In this document: positions 45,769 to 54,607 of the stretch, piece by piece | How the letters are laid out: the number at the start of each line of letters is the position of its first letter | Position numbering within the stretch: position 1 is the stretch's first letter | Source: Streptomyces pinistramenti | Lineage (GTDB): Bacteria; Actinomycetota; Actinomycetes; Streptomycetales; Streptomycetaceae | Length of the DNA stretch: 55,780 nt | Assembly (NCBI RefSeq): GCF_020564935.1 | Contig: NZ_JAJCXB010000049.1 | Coordinates: 1 to 55,780 of the forward strand | Direction of reading: 5' to 3' | Notes under the pieces: generated by a model | The model's input: the letters and a program-made list of their open reading frames with translations, nothing else | What the model was told of the DNA's origin: nothing | Databases searched by the model: none | Made by a program: the position numbers and the translations under genes

Positions 45769-48087
45769 TCAGACCGTCGCCGGCGCGGCCTCGGCGCGTA
45801 CGGCGGAGAACCGGCCCGACGCCTCGTCCAGCACGTACGCCTGGGCCTCGCCGACATGGAAATACATGCCGTGCAGAGTGAGCGTGCCTTCGGCCACACG
45901 GCGGGCCACGCAGGGGTGCGCCCTCAGGTGGTCGAGCTGCTGGAGGACGTTGACCAGCGCGAGCCGTTCGTGAGCATCCGCCACCGGGCGCTCGGCCAGG
46001 CCGACTTCGCCCTCGCCCGGCCGTCCGGCGGCGGCCGTCATGCGTTCCAGGCTCGGTCTGCCGTGACGCAGCCAGCGGGCGAGCGCGGTGGGGGCGGCCG
46101 CCGGTGCGTCAGGCGCCGGGGGCCCCTCGTCCGACGTGGTGAGCAGCGCCTTCATCGCGCCGCACCCCGAATGCCCGCACACCGTGATCGAGCCGACCTC
46201 CAGGATCTCCACCGCGTATTCGACGGCTGCGCCCACGGAGTCGCAGGTGCCGTCGGTGCCGGGCGGCGGCATCAGATTGCCGACATTGCGGACGGCGAAC
46301 AGGTCGCCCGGACCACTGGACGTGATCATGCTCGTGACCAGCCGGGAGTCGGAGCAGGCGAGGAAGAGCTGGGTGGGCCGCTGCCCCTCGCGGGCCAGCC
46401 GGGCCAACTCCTCGCGGACCAGCGGGGCGGTGTGCCGCTGAAAGGCGCTCACGCCGCCCATCAGCCGGCTGCCGCTGGAGTCGGGAGCGGACTCACGGGC
46501 CGGTGCGGGCCGGGTGCAGTGGTGGTTGCGCCACGGGGTCCACGGGCGGCAGAGGTGCGCACCGGCCGGCTCGGCGACGGGCCGCCCGCTGCGGCCGCCG
46601 AGGGTGACCCGGCCGCCCTGCGCGCAATGCCGCGCGGACCAGGACTGGAGCGCTTCGTAGGCGGCGTGGTCCATGAAGGATCCGCACAGTTCGACGACCA
46701 CGTCCGAACGCGCCGGGACCAGCGCCAGGGCCCGGGTCAGCCGGGGCACGGCGAGAAACGTCAACTGGCCGCTGACGCACACCCGGTGGCGGCCGTCCTC
46801 CGTCAGGACCGTGACGCGGGTGTGGGTCAGCCGGTGCAGCGCCAGGAAGGCGGCGACCGCGACGCCCGCCAGTACGCCCTGGAGCACGCCGAGCGCCACG
46901 ACTCCGCCCAAAGTAGCGGCGTACACCGGGAATTCGCGGTGTCGCTGCACATGCCGGATGTGCGCAAAGCTCACCATCCGTACGCCGACCAGCATCACCA
47001 GCGCGGCGAGCGCGGCCAGCGGGATCAGTTCCAGCAGGGCGGCCGAGAGCCCCGCGCACAGCAGGACCCAGAGGCCGTGCAGCACGGTGGCGCGGCGGCC
47101 GGTGGCCCCGGCCCGGACGTTCGCCGAGCCGCGGATCGCGCCACCGGAAACCGGCAGGCCGCCCAGCAGGCCGGTCACGACGTTGGCGACGCCCTGCCCG
47201 GCCAGTTCGCGGTTGAGGTCCGACGGGCGGGACGGGGTACCGGGGTGCTCGACCGCGAGCCGGTCCACCGCCACCGCGGACAGCAGCGACTCCATGGCGG
47301 CGACGAGGGTCACGGTCAGCACCGCAGCGGCGAGCGAAGGGGCCGTGGCATCCGGGAGCGCGGGCAGCGAAGGCGCCTGCCAGGAGGGCAGTTCGACGCG
47401 CGGCACGGCCGCACCGGCGCTGACGGCCGTCGCCGCGAGGACGGCTACCAAGGCGCCCGGAATATAGGCCAGCCGCCGCCCGAGCCGTCCGGGCAGCCGG
47501 CCCCAGCCGATCAGGATGGTGGCGGTGAGGGCCCCGATCAGCAGGGCCGCGGTATGCGGGTGCGTCAACTGGCCGGGTAGCGCCGCAATGTTGGCGAGGG
47601 CGGAGCTTTCCGCGCTGCCGCCGAGGACCACGTGGAGCTGGCCGATGGCGATGGTGGCGCCGATGCCGGCGAGCATGCCGTGCACGATCGCCGGGCTGAC
47701 GGCCAGCGCGGCACGGGCCACGCGCAGCACACCCAGGGCGAGTTGGGCGAGTCCGGCCAGCACGGTGATCGCGCAGGTGGCACGCCATCCGAAGCGCTGG
47801 ACGAGGTCGGCCGTGACCACCAGGAGTCCGGTGGCGGCGCCGCTCACCTGGAGGGGGGCGCCGCCGAGCAGTCCGGCGACGATGCCGCCGACGACCGCGG
47901 CGACCAGGCCGGCCTGCGGTGGTGCGCCGGTGGCGAGGGCGATGCCCAGCGAGAGCGGCACGGCGAGAAGGAAGAGAACGATCGAGGCGGAGAAATCTCT
48001 GCGGAGGGCGGCGTGCCCGCAGACCTCCGGCGGGTCGTGCGGCTGGTGCGTGCGTGGTGGCTGTGGCGTCTTCGTGAGCTGCGACAT
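45769..48087 (-). CDS. SulP transporter fused to beta-carbonic anhydrase
   Basis: ATG 48087 follows GGAGGAGA; the frame to 48207 is rejected. Residues ~25-420 form a SulP transporter (RDFSASIVLFLLAVPLSLG, VSGAATGLLVV, GGLPVSGGAIRGSANVRAG). Residues ~425-520 are STAS-like. After a linker, residues ~555-770 are a beta-carbonic anhydrase with zinc ligands in FLACSDSRLV and CGHSGCGAMKALL. The likely job is bicarbonate uptake coupled to interconversion with CO2. Such fusions are known in actinobacteria. The neighbour acs consumes acetate, which fits central carbon supply, but I see no shared operon. Confidence 0.92.
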   Translation of the reverse strand: MSQLTKTPQPPRTHQPHDPPEVCGHAALRRDFSASIVLFLLAVPLSLGIALATGAPPQAGLVAAVVGGIVAGLLGGAPLQVSGAATGLLVVTADLVQRFGWRATCAITVLAGLAQLALGVLRVARAALAVSPAIVHGMLAGIGATIAIGQLHVVLGGSAESSALANIAALPGQLTHPHTAALLIGALTATILIGWGRLPGRLGRRLAYIPGALVAVLAATAVSAGAAVPRVELPSWQAPSLPALPDATAPSLAAAVLTVTLVAAMESLLSAVAVDRLAVEHPGTPSRPSDLNRELAGQGVANVVTGLLGGLPVSGGAIRGSANVRAGATGRRATVLHGLWVLLCAGLSAALLELIPLAALAALVMLVGVRMVSFAHIRHVQRHREFPVYAATLGGVVALGVLQGVLAGVAVAAFLALHRLTHTRVTVLTEDGRHRVCVSGQLTFLAVPRLTRALALVPARSDVVVELCGSFMDHAAYEALQSWSARHCAQGGRVTLGGRSGRPVAEPAGAHLCRPWTPWRNHHCTRPAPARESAPDSSGSRLMGGVSAFQRHTAPLVREELARLAREGQRPTQLFLACSDSRLVTSMITSSGPGDLFAVRNVGNLMPPPGTDGTCDSVGAAVEYAVEILEVGSITVCGHSGCGAMKALLTTSDEGPPAPDAPAAAPTALARWLRHGRPSLERMTAAAGRPGEGEVGLAERPVADAHERLALVNVLQQLDHLRAHPCVARRVAEGTLTLHGMYFHVGEAQAYVLDEASGRFSAVRAEAAPATV

Positions 48088-48410
48088 TCCCGTCTCCTCC
48101 GGGGCGACGCGGTCGCGCGGGGCGCGATCGTGGGGCGGCGGTGTACTGCGGCGGGACGCGAGCCGACCGGTCGGTGTGGCGGTGAGTGACGGCTCAGTAA
48201 CTCTCAAGCATCAGTAAATGAATCGTAATGCCAGGTAAAGAGCGGGAGAAGCTTCTTCCGGCGGATGAGTCACGTATTCCACCCATCGGGTGAATGTGAT
48301 GATTATCGGCTTGTCCTTTACCTCACTCTTCTTGGCGTATGAAAGCTTGCGGGCAGTTTTTCCGATTAATCCCTCGGAAGGTGCACGCAGCACCAGGAAT
48401 GAGGTGGCTG
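48088..48410. other. AT-rich divergent intergenic region
   Basis: About 320 nt between divergent genes. The segment 48200-48330 is notably AT-rich and probably holds promoters for both. No supported gene. Confidence 0.5.
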
Positions 48411-49715
48411 ATGGCAGCCGCATCAAAGGTCACGTCGGCGGTCGTCACGGCCATGGCGCTGGCGGCGGTCGCCGGCTGCTCCACGGCACCGCACCGCACA
48501 CCGGGCCGCAGCGCGGCGAAGGGAAGGGCGGCGCCTCCGGTCAAGGCCCAGCAGGTCAGGGTGATCGGCGACGGCTCGACCGCGTACACCGGAGCGCAGC
48601 CGAACCAGCCGGTGCCGGTACGCCTCAAGCCGGGCGAGAAGCCCCCGCAGTTCGTGGTGTTCTCCTGGGACGGCGCGGGGGAGGACGGCCAGAAGCTGTT
48701 CTCGCATTTCCGTGCGGTCGGCAAGAAGTACGACGCGACGATGACGTACTTCCTCAGCGGCGTGTACATGCTGCCGACGGACGAGAGGGAGCTCTACCGC
48801 CCGCCGCAGCACAGCCCCGGGGCGTCGGACATCGGCTTCAACGACGTCAAGGGCATCAGGGCCACCGTGCGGCAGATGCGCGGCGCCTGGCGGGACGGCA
48901 ACGAGATCGGCACCCACTTCAACGGGCACTTCTGCGGCCCGGACGGCGGGGTCGGTACCTGGTCGACCGAGGAGTGGAAGAGCGAGATCGAGCAGGCCGA
49001 ATCGTTCGTGCAGCACTGGAGGACCACGTCGGGACTCACGGACGAGAAGCCGCTGCCCTTCGACTACGCCAAGGAACTCGTCGGCGGCCGGGCGCCGTGC
49101 CTGGAAGGGCAGAAAAACCTGATCCCCGCCGCCAAGGAGAGCGGCTTCCGCTATGACGCCAGCTCGGCCGGCGGGCTGCAGGTCTGGCCCCGGAAGATCG
49201 ACGGCGTCTGGGACTTCCCGCTCCAGCAGATCCCGGTGCCCGGCAGGACGTTCGAGACGCTGTCGATGGACTACAACTTCCTCGCCAACCAGTCCGTCAC
49301 CACTGAGGGCGACCCGGCGATGCGGGCCTCCTGGGGCCGGCAGATGCACGACGGCCTCATCCAGGCGTTCAACCGCGCCTACCAGGGCAACCGCGCCCCG
49401 CTGTTCATCGGCGACCACTTCGAGTCCTGGAACGGCGGCGTCTACATGAAGGCCGTCGAGGACACCATCAAGGCCGTCTGCCCCCGGAAGGGCGTGCGGT
49501 GCGTCAGCTTCAAGCAGCTGGCGGACTGGCTGGACGCACAGGATCCGGAGGTGCTCGGCAAGCTGCGCGGGCTGGAGGTCGGCCAGGCTCCGCAGGCCGG
49601 CTGGGCGTCGTATCTGGCCGGCTCCCCGGCCGCGCCGGCCGGTGCGGCCGTATCCGGAGCGGCGGGGCCGGCGTCGGCCGACGCGGAGGGGCGGGTCAAG
49701 CGGGCTGCGGAGTAG
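48411..49715 (+). CDS. Polysaccharide-deacetylase-like lipoprotein
   Basis: ATG 48411 sits just behind GAGGT and gives a lipoprotein signal ending in LAAVAGC; earlier in-frame starts only lengthen the N-terminus. The body has a NodB-like layout: FSWDGAGEDGQKL replaces TFDDGP, and GTHFNGHFC holds the HxxxH metal pair. SMDYNF and IGDHFESWNGG may supply later motifs. It may deacetylate a cell-wall or surface polysaccharide outside the membrane, although the first motif is unusual. The 3' end overlaps the convergent ATPase gene by 20 nt. Confidence 0.82.
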   Translation: MAAASKVTSAVVTAMALAAVAGCSTAPHRTPGRSAAKGRAAPPVKAQQVRVIGDGSTAYTGAQPNQPVPVRLKPGEKPPQFVVFSWDGAGEDGQKLFSHFRAVGKKYDATMTYFLSGVYMLPTDERELYRPPQHSPGASDIGFNDVKGIRATVRQMRGAWRDGNEIGTHFNGHFCGPDGGVGTWSTEEWKSEIEQAESFVQHWRTTSGLTDEKPLPFDYAKELVGGRAPCLEGQKNLIPAAKESGFRYDASSAGGLQVWPRKIDGVWDFPLQQIPVPGRTFETLSMDYNFLANQSVTTEGDPAMRASWGRQMHDGLIQAFNRAYQGNRAPLFIGDHFESWNGGVYMKAVEDTIKAVCPRKGVRCVSFKQLADWLDAQDPEVLGKLRGLEVGQAPQAGWASYLAGSPAAPAGAAVSGAAGPASADAEGRVKRAAE

Positions 49716-50682
49716 CCGCCCCTTCGGAGAGCACGAAGGCGGGGTCGACCTGGGCAGCCAGGTCGGCGCCCGTCTTCGCGTTGCCCCAGCTCTCCGCGTT
49801 CTTCAGGTGGAAGTGCACCATCTGGCGCGTGTAGCGCTCCCAGTCACGGTCCCCGTAGGCGCTGTCGGCTGTGGCGTGCAAGATGTCGAGGGCGCGGCGG
49901 TTGGCCTCTTCGAGCTGCGCGAAGGGGGCCGGGCGGCCCTTCTCCATGGCCCGCACCCAGTCCGAGTGGCCGACCGTCACCAACAGGTCGTCGCCCACCT
50001 CGGCGCGCAGGAAGGCGAGGTCGTCCGGGCCCTGCACCTTGTTGCCCACCACCTTCAGGCTGACGTCGAAGTCCCGCGCGTACTCCTTGTACTGGCGGTA
50101 GACGGCGATGCCCTTACGGGTCGGCTCGGCAACCAGGAAAGTCATGTCGAAGCGGGTGAACATCCCGGACGCGAAGGAGTCCGAGCCCGCCGTCATGTCG
50201 ACGACGACGTACTCTTCGCGGCCGTCCACGAGGTGGTTCAGGCACAGCTCGACCGCGCCGACCTTGGAGTGGTAGCAGGCGACCCCGAGGTCGGACTCGG
50301 TGAACGGGCCGGTGGCCATCAGCCGTACGGAAGCGCCGTCGAGCGGGATCGTGCGCGCGCAGGCGTCATAAACGGGGTTGCCGCCGCCGACGTGCAGGAG
50401 CTGTGAGCCGTCCCCGGGCGGGGTGGTCTTGATCATCGTCTCGGCAGAGGAGATCCGCGGGTTGGCGCCGCGCAGATATTCCTTGATCAACGGGAGATGG
50501 GCGCCCATCGCGGGAAGCGCGGCGGCGGCCGCGTCGTCGAGGCCGAGTGCGGCCCCCAGGTGCTGGTTGATGTCGGCGTCCACTGCGATCACAGGGACGC
50601 GGGAGGCCGCGAGATGGCGGATGAACAGGGAAGACAGGGTGGTCTTGCCGCTGCCGCCCTTTCCTACGAAAGCGATCTTCAT
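49696..50682 (-). CDS. CooC/MinD-like P-loop ATPase
   Basis: A 328-aa protein from ATG 50682. KIAFVGKGGSGKTTLSSLF is a deviant Walker A, and VDADINQHLGAAL and YVVVDMTAGSDSF complete the SIMIBI ATPase core. The resemblance is closest to CooC/nitrogenase-reductase-like maturation ATPases, but no metalloenzyme partner is next to it. It is divergent from the Fic-like gene, about 100 nt apart. Confidence 0.85.
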   Translation of the reverse strand: MKIAFVGKGGSGKTTLSSLFIRHLAASRVPVIAVDADINQHLGAALGLDDAAAAALPAMGAHLPLIKEYLRGANPRISSAETMIKTTPPGDGSQLLHVGGGNPVYDACARTIPLDGASVRLMATGPFTESDLGVACYHSKVGAVELCLNHLVDGREEYVVVDMTAGSDSFASGMFTRFDMTFLVAEPTRKGIAVYRQYKEYARDFDVSLKVVGNKVQGPDDLAFLRAEVGDDLLVTVGHSDWVRAMEKGRPAPFAQLEEANRRALDILHATADSAYGDRDWERYTRQMVHFHLKNAESWGNAKTGADLAAQVDPAFVLSEGAATPQPA

Positions 50683-50783
50683 GTTCACCAAGAGTAAGCG
50701 GCCTCTGGCTGTGAGTGAGAACTCCACGTGAAGAAGACCACTCCTTCGGGGGGTGTGGCCAACCGGTGCGTAGGGTCGGGCCC

Positions 50784-51638
50784 ATGGCTGCACACACCCG
50801 GGGTACGACCCCCGAACCTCCGCAGACGAACGCCGATCCGCTCGCGGCCCTGGCGTCGCTCCCGGGGGTCGCCGACGCCGTCGACTCCGTACGCAAAGGC
50901 GTCGACCGGGTCTACGGGCACCGGATCATGCGACGCCGCGGCACGGAGGTCACTTCGGAGGCGGCGCTGCGCGGAGCCCGGGGTTCCGCGGTGCTCTCCG
51001 GAGCCGACTGGGCGCTCGAAGAGGTGCGGCGGCGCACCGACTTCGGCGTGGACGGCGAACCGCGGACGGTCGGTGCGGCGCTGCGGCTGACGGCCGAGGC
51101 GGGGCAACTGCTCAGCGTGTGGCGGCAGTCGCCGCTGCGGGTGCTGGCGCGCCTCCATCTGGTGGCGGCGGGCGGCGGCGCGGCGGACGACACCGTGGGG
51201 CGGCCCCGGCTCGCGGGTGAGCCGGTCGACGAGCCGTTGATCGAGCTGCCGCTCCCCGGTGCCGACGAGGTCGCGGGCCGGCTGGACGGGCTGGCGCGGC
51301 TGCTGCTCACGGAGAGCGCGGCGCCGGCGCTGGTGACCGCGGCGGTGGTGCACGGCGAACTGCTCGCGCTGCGGCCTTTCGGCTCGCACAACGGCCTGGT
51401 CGCACGGGCCGCGGAACGCGTCGTGCTGGTCGGCAGCGGACTGGACCCGAAATCGATCTGCCCGGCGGAGGTCGGGCACGCCGAACAGGGCAGAGCGGCC
51501 TACGTGGCGGCCCTGGAGGGCTACGTCTCGGGCACGCCCGACGGCGTCGCGGCGTGGATCGCGCACTGTGGCCGATCGGTCGGGCTGGGTGTGCGCGAGA
51601 GCACCGCGGTCTGCGAGGCGATGCAGCGCGGCGCCTGA
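50784..51638 (+). CDS. Degenerate Fic-fold protein
   Basis: The 284-aa protein has, near residues 188-208, VVHGELLALRPFGSHNGLVAR, cited here as two parts: VVHGELLAL, then RPFGSHNGLVAR. This aligns with the Fic helix and loop HxFx(D/E)GNGRxxR, but the catalytic His is Arg197, the acid is Ser201 and GNGR is HNGL. Only the last Arg is kept. AMPylation is therefore not expected. It has been labelled an oxidoreductase in older Streptomyces annotation as I recall, without support in the sequence. Confidence 0.7.
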   Translation: MAAHTRGTTPEPPQTNADPLAALASLPGVADAVDSVRKGVDRVYGHRIMRRRGTEVTSEAALRGARGSAVLSGADWALEEVRRRTDFGVDGEPRTVGAALRLTAEAGQLLSVWRQSPLRVLARLHLVAAGGGAADDTVGRPRLAGEPVDEPLIELPLPGADEVAGRLDGLARLLLTESAAPALVTAAVVHGELLALRPFGSHNGLVARAAERVVLVGSGLDPKSICPAEVGHAEQGRAAYVAALEGYVSGTPDGVAAWIAHCGRSVGLGVRESTAVCEAMQRGA

Positions 51639-52066
51639 GCCGATGGCCGGGCTCGGGACGCGTGCGTAACCGGGGGCCTGGAAAACCTGCCCCGCAAAAA
51701 AGGGGTGCGGCGGTACGAGATGCTGATCCGTACCGCCGCTGGCATGTCTGCCGCGTGACCATGCGTGCACGAGATATGCCCATCAGGCCGGAAATCTTTT
51801 GTCCGTTGCCTGGTGCGGCTGGCCCGTAATCGACGGGTCGGCGTCGCGTGGGTGCCCGGCGTTCATGCATCGGTCCGTGGGGCCGTGATGCGTTTAAAGG
51901 TGGTCCTCTCGGACGTCCTTGGTCTCGCGGGCCGCTGACTCCTTTGTACTCCAGAGGCAGGGTAAGCGGAACCCTTCGTCTCAGATCTTTACTTTTGCCT
52001 TCAATGACGGGCAATAACCGCAATGCGGATCGTGCAAGGTGGCCGGATAATTCATGTCTTTTTCCG
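51639..52066. other. Convergent intergenic region with a hairpin
   Basis: About 430 nt. It contains the hairpin at 51707-51739 and an AT-richer stretch at 51960-52060. The latter holds only a 24-codon minus-strand frame (51981-52055) with two cysteines and no good ribosome binding site. I do not call it a gene. Confidence 0.5.
51707..51739. terminator. 11-bp hairpin terminator
   Basis: GCGGCGGTACG and CGTACCGCCGC pair perfectly over an 11-nt loop, 68 nt past the Fic-like gene. Confidence 0.8.
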
Positions 52067-52903
52067 CTATGCGCCGAAGGGGCCGCGCCGTCGGTGCGCG
52101 TACCGGACCAGCCCGGCGGTGACGGCGGCCGCGCCCACGGCCGCGACGACGGCGAGCGCGGGGCGGGCGGGCATGGACAGCGCGGGCAGCCGCTGCTTGA
52201 GCCGCACCGGGCGGGTGAACGACAGTACCGGCCAGCCCCGGGCGGCGGCCTCGCGGCGCAGCGCCCGGTCGGGGTTGACCGCGCACGGGTAGCCGACCGC
52301 TTCGAGCATCGGGACGTCCGTCGCGGAATCGCTGTACGCGAAGCATTGCTCCAGGTCGTAGCCCTCGGACGCGGCGAGATCCCTGACGGCTTCGGCCTTG
52401 GTCGGCCCGTAGGCGTAGTACGCGATCTCGCCGGTGAACCGCCCGTCCTCGCCGACGACCATTCTGGTGGCCACCACGCGGTCGGCGCCGAGGAGTTCGC
52501 CGATCGGCTCGACGACCTCGGCGCCGGAAGTGGAAACAATCACCACATCGCGGCCTGCCGCCCGGTGCTCTTCGATAAGGGAGGCGGCCTCGTCGTAGAT
52601 GATCGGGTCGATCCGGTCGTGCAGTGTCTCGGCGACGATCTCGCGGACCTGGGCGACATCCCAGCCACGGCAGAGCGACGAGAGATAGGCACGCATCCGT
52701 TCCATCTGGTCGTGGTCAGCGCCGCCGACAAGGAACACGAACTGTGCATATGCGGTGCGCAGTACGGCTCGGCGATTGATCAGGCCACCTCGGTAGAACG
52801 ACTTACTGAAGGTCAGCGTGCTCGACTTTGCAATCACGGTCTTGTCGAGGTCGAAGAACGCCGCAGTACGGGGAGTCGAGTGGGGTACGGAGTGGTTTTC
52901 CAC
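52067..52903 (-). CDS. HAD-IB family phosphatase with C-terminal membrane segment
   Basis: GTG 52903 gives 278 residues. AAFFDLDKTVIAKSS is the DxDxT nucleophile motif, VIVSTSGAE the second, and YSDSATDVPMLEAVGYP the acidic third. The subclass IB cap is helical, as in SerB-like enzymes. A hydrophobic helix (~245-265) and a basic end suggest membrane attachment. The substrate may be a phospholipid or a phosphorylated small molecule. An upstream ATG (52927) is possible. Confidence 0.88.
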   Translation of the reverse strand: MENHSVPHSTPRTAAFFDLDKTVIAKSSTLTFSKSFYRGGLINRRAVLRTAYAQFVFLVGGADHDQMERMRAYLSSLCRGWDVAQVREIVAETLHDRIDPIIYDEAASLIEEHRAAGRDVVIVSTSGAEVVEPIGELLGADRVVATRMVVGEDGRFTGEIAYYAYGPTKAEAVRDLAASEGYDLEQCFAYSDSATDVPMLEAVGYPCAVNPDRALRREAAARGWPVLSFTRPVRLKQRLPALSMPARPALAVVAAVGAAAVTAGLVRYAHRRRGPFGA

Positions 52904-53386
52904 GGGGCGAGCATAGGCTCCCACCATTCGGCGTAAGGTCTGGCGCGTGGGTTTGCCTGAGAAGGCTGTCGGGTACACCATGGAAGTCACGGATCGTTCG
53001 CGACCGTGCTAACCCCGTCCGGCTCCTCCCCCCCCCCGAGTCGGCCGTGGGGACGACCCCCGCTCTCCCCCCCGGCGGGGGTCGTCGCATGTCCGGACGC
53101 GTTTTCCGGCGTCGGGCAGGGGGCGCAGGTCCCGCATCTCCCCAGTGTCCAGGCGCAGTTGACGCCCATCGCGCGTCACGCACCGTAGTTGTGGCGTCGC
53201 TTTGCGGATGCCCCGTTAAGGCCCGGAGAGTCGCTGTCCAGTCACCGGTATAGGTGACGGAGTTATTCACAATGGCGAGTTGTCCACAGTTTTTGACCAA
53301 GATCCACACGGATTTCCTGATCGCTGCACGCTAAAAGTCCGCGAGTTCGCGGAGGAACGAGTTGTGTAGCGATAGGGGGACGGAAC
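52904..53386. promoter_or_regulatory. Divergent region with hairpin and possible leader peptide
   Basis: About 480 nt between the HAD gene and ssd. It holds a 12-bp hairpin (53052-53086). On the plus strand a 10-codon frame, MEVTDRSRPC plus TAA at 52980-53012, precedes this hairpin by 39 nt. No longer gene is supported. Confidence 0.4.
53052..53086 (+). terminator. 12-bp hairpin ahead of ssd
   Basis: GACGACCCCCGC and GCGGGGGTCGTC pair perfectly with an 11-nt C-rich loop. It could end a short leader transcript on the plus strand. Confidence 0.65.
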
Positions 53387-54535
53387 GTGGCTGGATCCAG
53401 GGCATCCGATCAGCCGGTGGATTCGGGTGGCGAGCGCAGCCGCCCGCTGATCATCACCGAGGACGAGCAACTGCTCGACGATCTTGTGCGGCTGTCTGCC
53501 GCGGCGCACGTGGTACCCAAAGTGGAGCACGGCCTGCCGGCAGGAAGGGACGGCTGGTCGCAGCCGCCGCTGGTGATCGTCGGCGATGACTGCGCGGCCC
53601 GGCTGCGCGGCGCGGAACGTCGGGCGGGCCTCGTGCTCGTCGCCCGGGACACGGACGATACGGACATGTGGCGGCTGGCCGTCGCCCTCGGCGCCGAGCA
53701 GGTGGTGACGCTCCCCGGAAGCGAGCGCTGGCTGGTCGACCGGATCGCCGACGCGGTCGAAGGGGTCGGGCCCGCGGCGCTCACCGTCGGGGTGATCGGC
53801 GGCTGTGGTGGCGCCGGCGCGAGCACGCTCGCCTGCGCCTTGGCCGTCACCGCGGCGCGTACGGGCCGGCGGACCATGCTCGTGGACGCCGATCCGCTCG
53901 GCGGTGGGCTCGATGTGCTGCTCGGCGGCGAGAAGGAGAAGGGGCTGCGCTGGCCGGCGTTCCGGGAGTCGCGCGGTCGGGTCGCTTCCGGGGCGCTGGA
54001 GGACTCGCTGCCCTGGCTGCACTCCTTACGGGTGCTCAGCTGGGATCGCGGCGCCGAGGTCGCCATCCCGCCGGACGCCATGCGGGCGGTGCTGGCCGCG
54101 GCGCGCAGACGCGGCGGCGTGGTGGTGGTGGATCTGCCGCGCCGGGTCGACGACGCGGTGGCGCAGGCCCTGGAGCAGGTGGACGTGGGGCTGGTGGTGG
54201 TGCCTGCGGAACTGCGGGCGGTGGCTGCCGCGGGGCGGGTGGCGGCCGGTGTCGCGGCGGCGCTGCGCGATCTGCGTGCTGTCGTCCGAGGTCTGCCGAG
54301 CGGGCTGCCGGGGCTGGATGACGACGAGATCGCCGCCCTCCTGGAACTGCCGCTGGCCGGTGAACTGCCGTGGGATTCGGGCCTGGTGGACGATCCGCCG
54401 CACGGGGTGCCGCCCGGCGCCCGGGTCCGCGGGCCGCTCGCCCGCTTCTGTGCCGCCTTCTGGGCGCAGGCGCTGCCGGACGGGAGCGGACCGGAGGCCG
54501 AAGACGCGCGGGGTGCGGACGGAGCGGGCGGGTGA
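53387..54535 (+). CDS. ssd: Ssd, septum-site-determining/CpaE-like ATPase
   Basis: GTG 53387 follows GGGGGAC. The 382-aa protein opens with a response-regulator-like domain (residues ~15-120) that lacks a clear phosphorylation Asp. A MinD/CpaE-type ATPase follows, in which VIGGCGGAGASTLACAL replaces the canonical GKGGxGKT: Lys residues of the Walker A are absent, as I recall for Ssd proteins. VDADPLGGGLDVLL and VVVDLPRRVDD complete the fold. It precedes tadA, the position of CpaE-like proteins in tad pilus clusters. Confidence 0.9.
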   Translation: MAGSRASDQPVDSGGERSRPLIITEDEQLLDDLVRLSAAAHVVPKVEHGLPAGRDGWSQPPLVIVGDDCAARLRGAERRAGLVLVARDTDDTDMWRLAVALGAEQVVTLPGSERWLVDRIADAVEGVGPAALTVGVIGGCGGAGASTLACALAVTAARTGRRTMLVDADPLGGGLDVLLGGEKEKGLRWPAFRESRGRVASGALEDSLPWLHSLRVLSWDRGAEVAIPPDAMRAVLAAARRRGGVVVVDLPRRVDDAVAQALEQVDVGLVVVPAELRAVAAAGRVAAGVAAALRDLRAVVRGLPSGLPGLDDDEIAALLELPLAGELPWDSGLVDDPPHGVPPGARVRGPLARFCAAFWAQALPDGSGPEAEDARGADGAGG

Positions 54536-54607
54536 GCAGGGGCGGGCAGTCGCTTCCGGGAGGCGTGAGGCCGGGGCGTACGGATGTGGTGGACAGGGGG
54601 TGCGGGG

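Noticed and set aside
51981..52055. 24-codon minus-strand frame with a CGYC motif
   Set aside because: Possible microprotein, but there is no clear ribosome binding site and chance is likely at this length.
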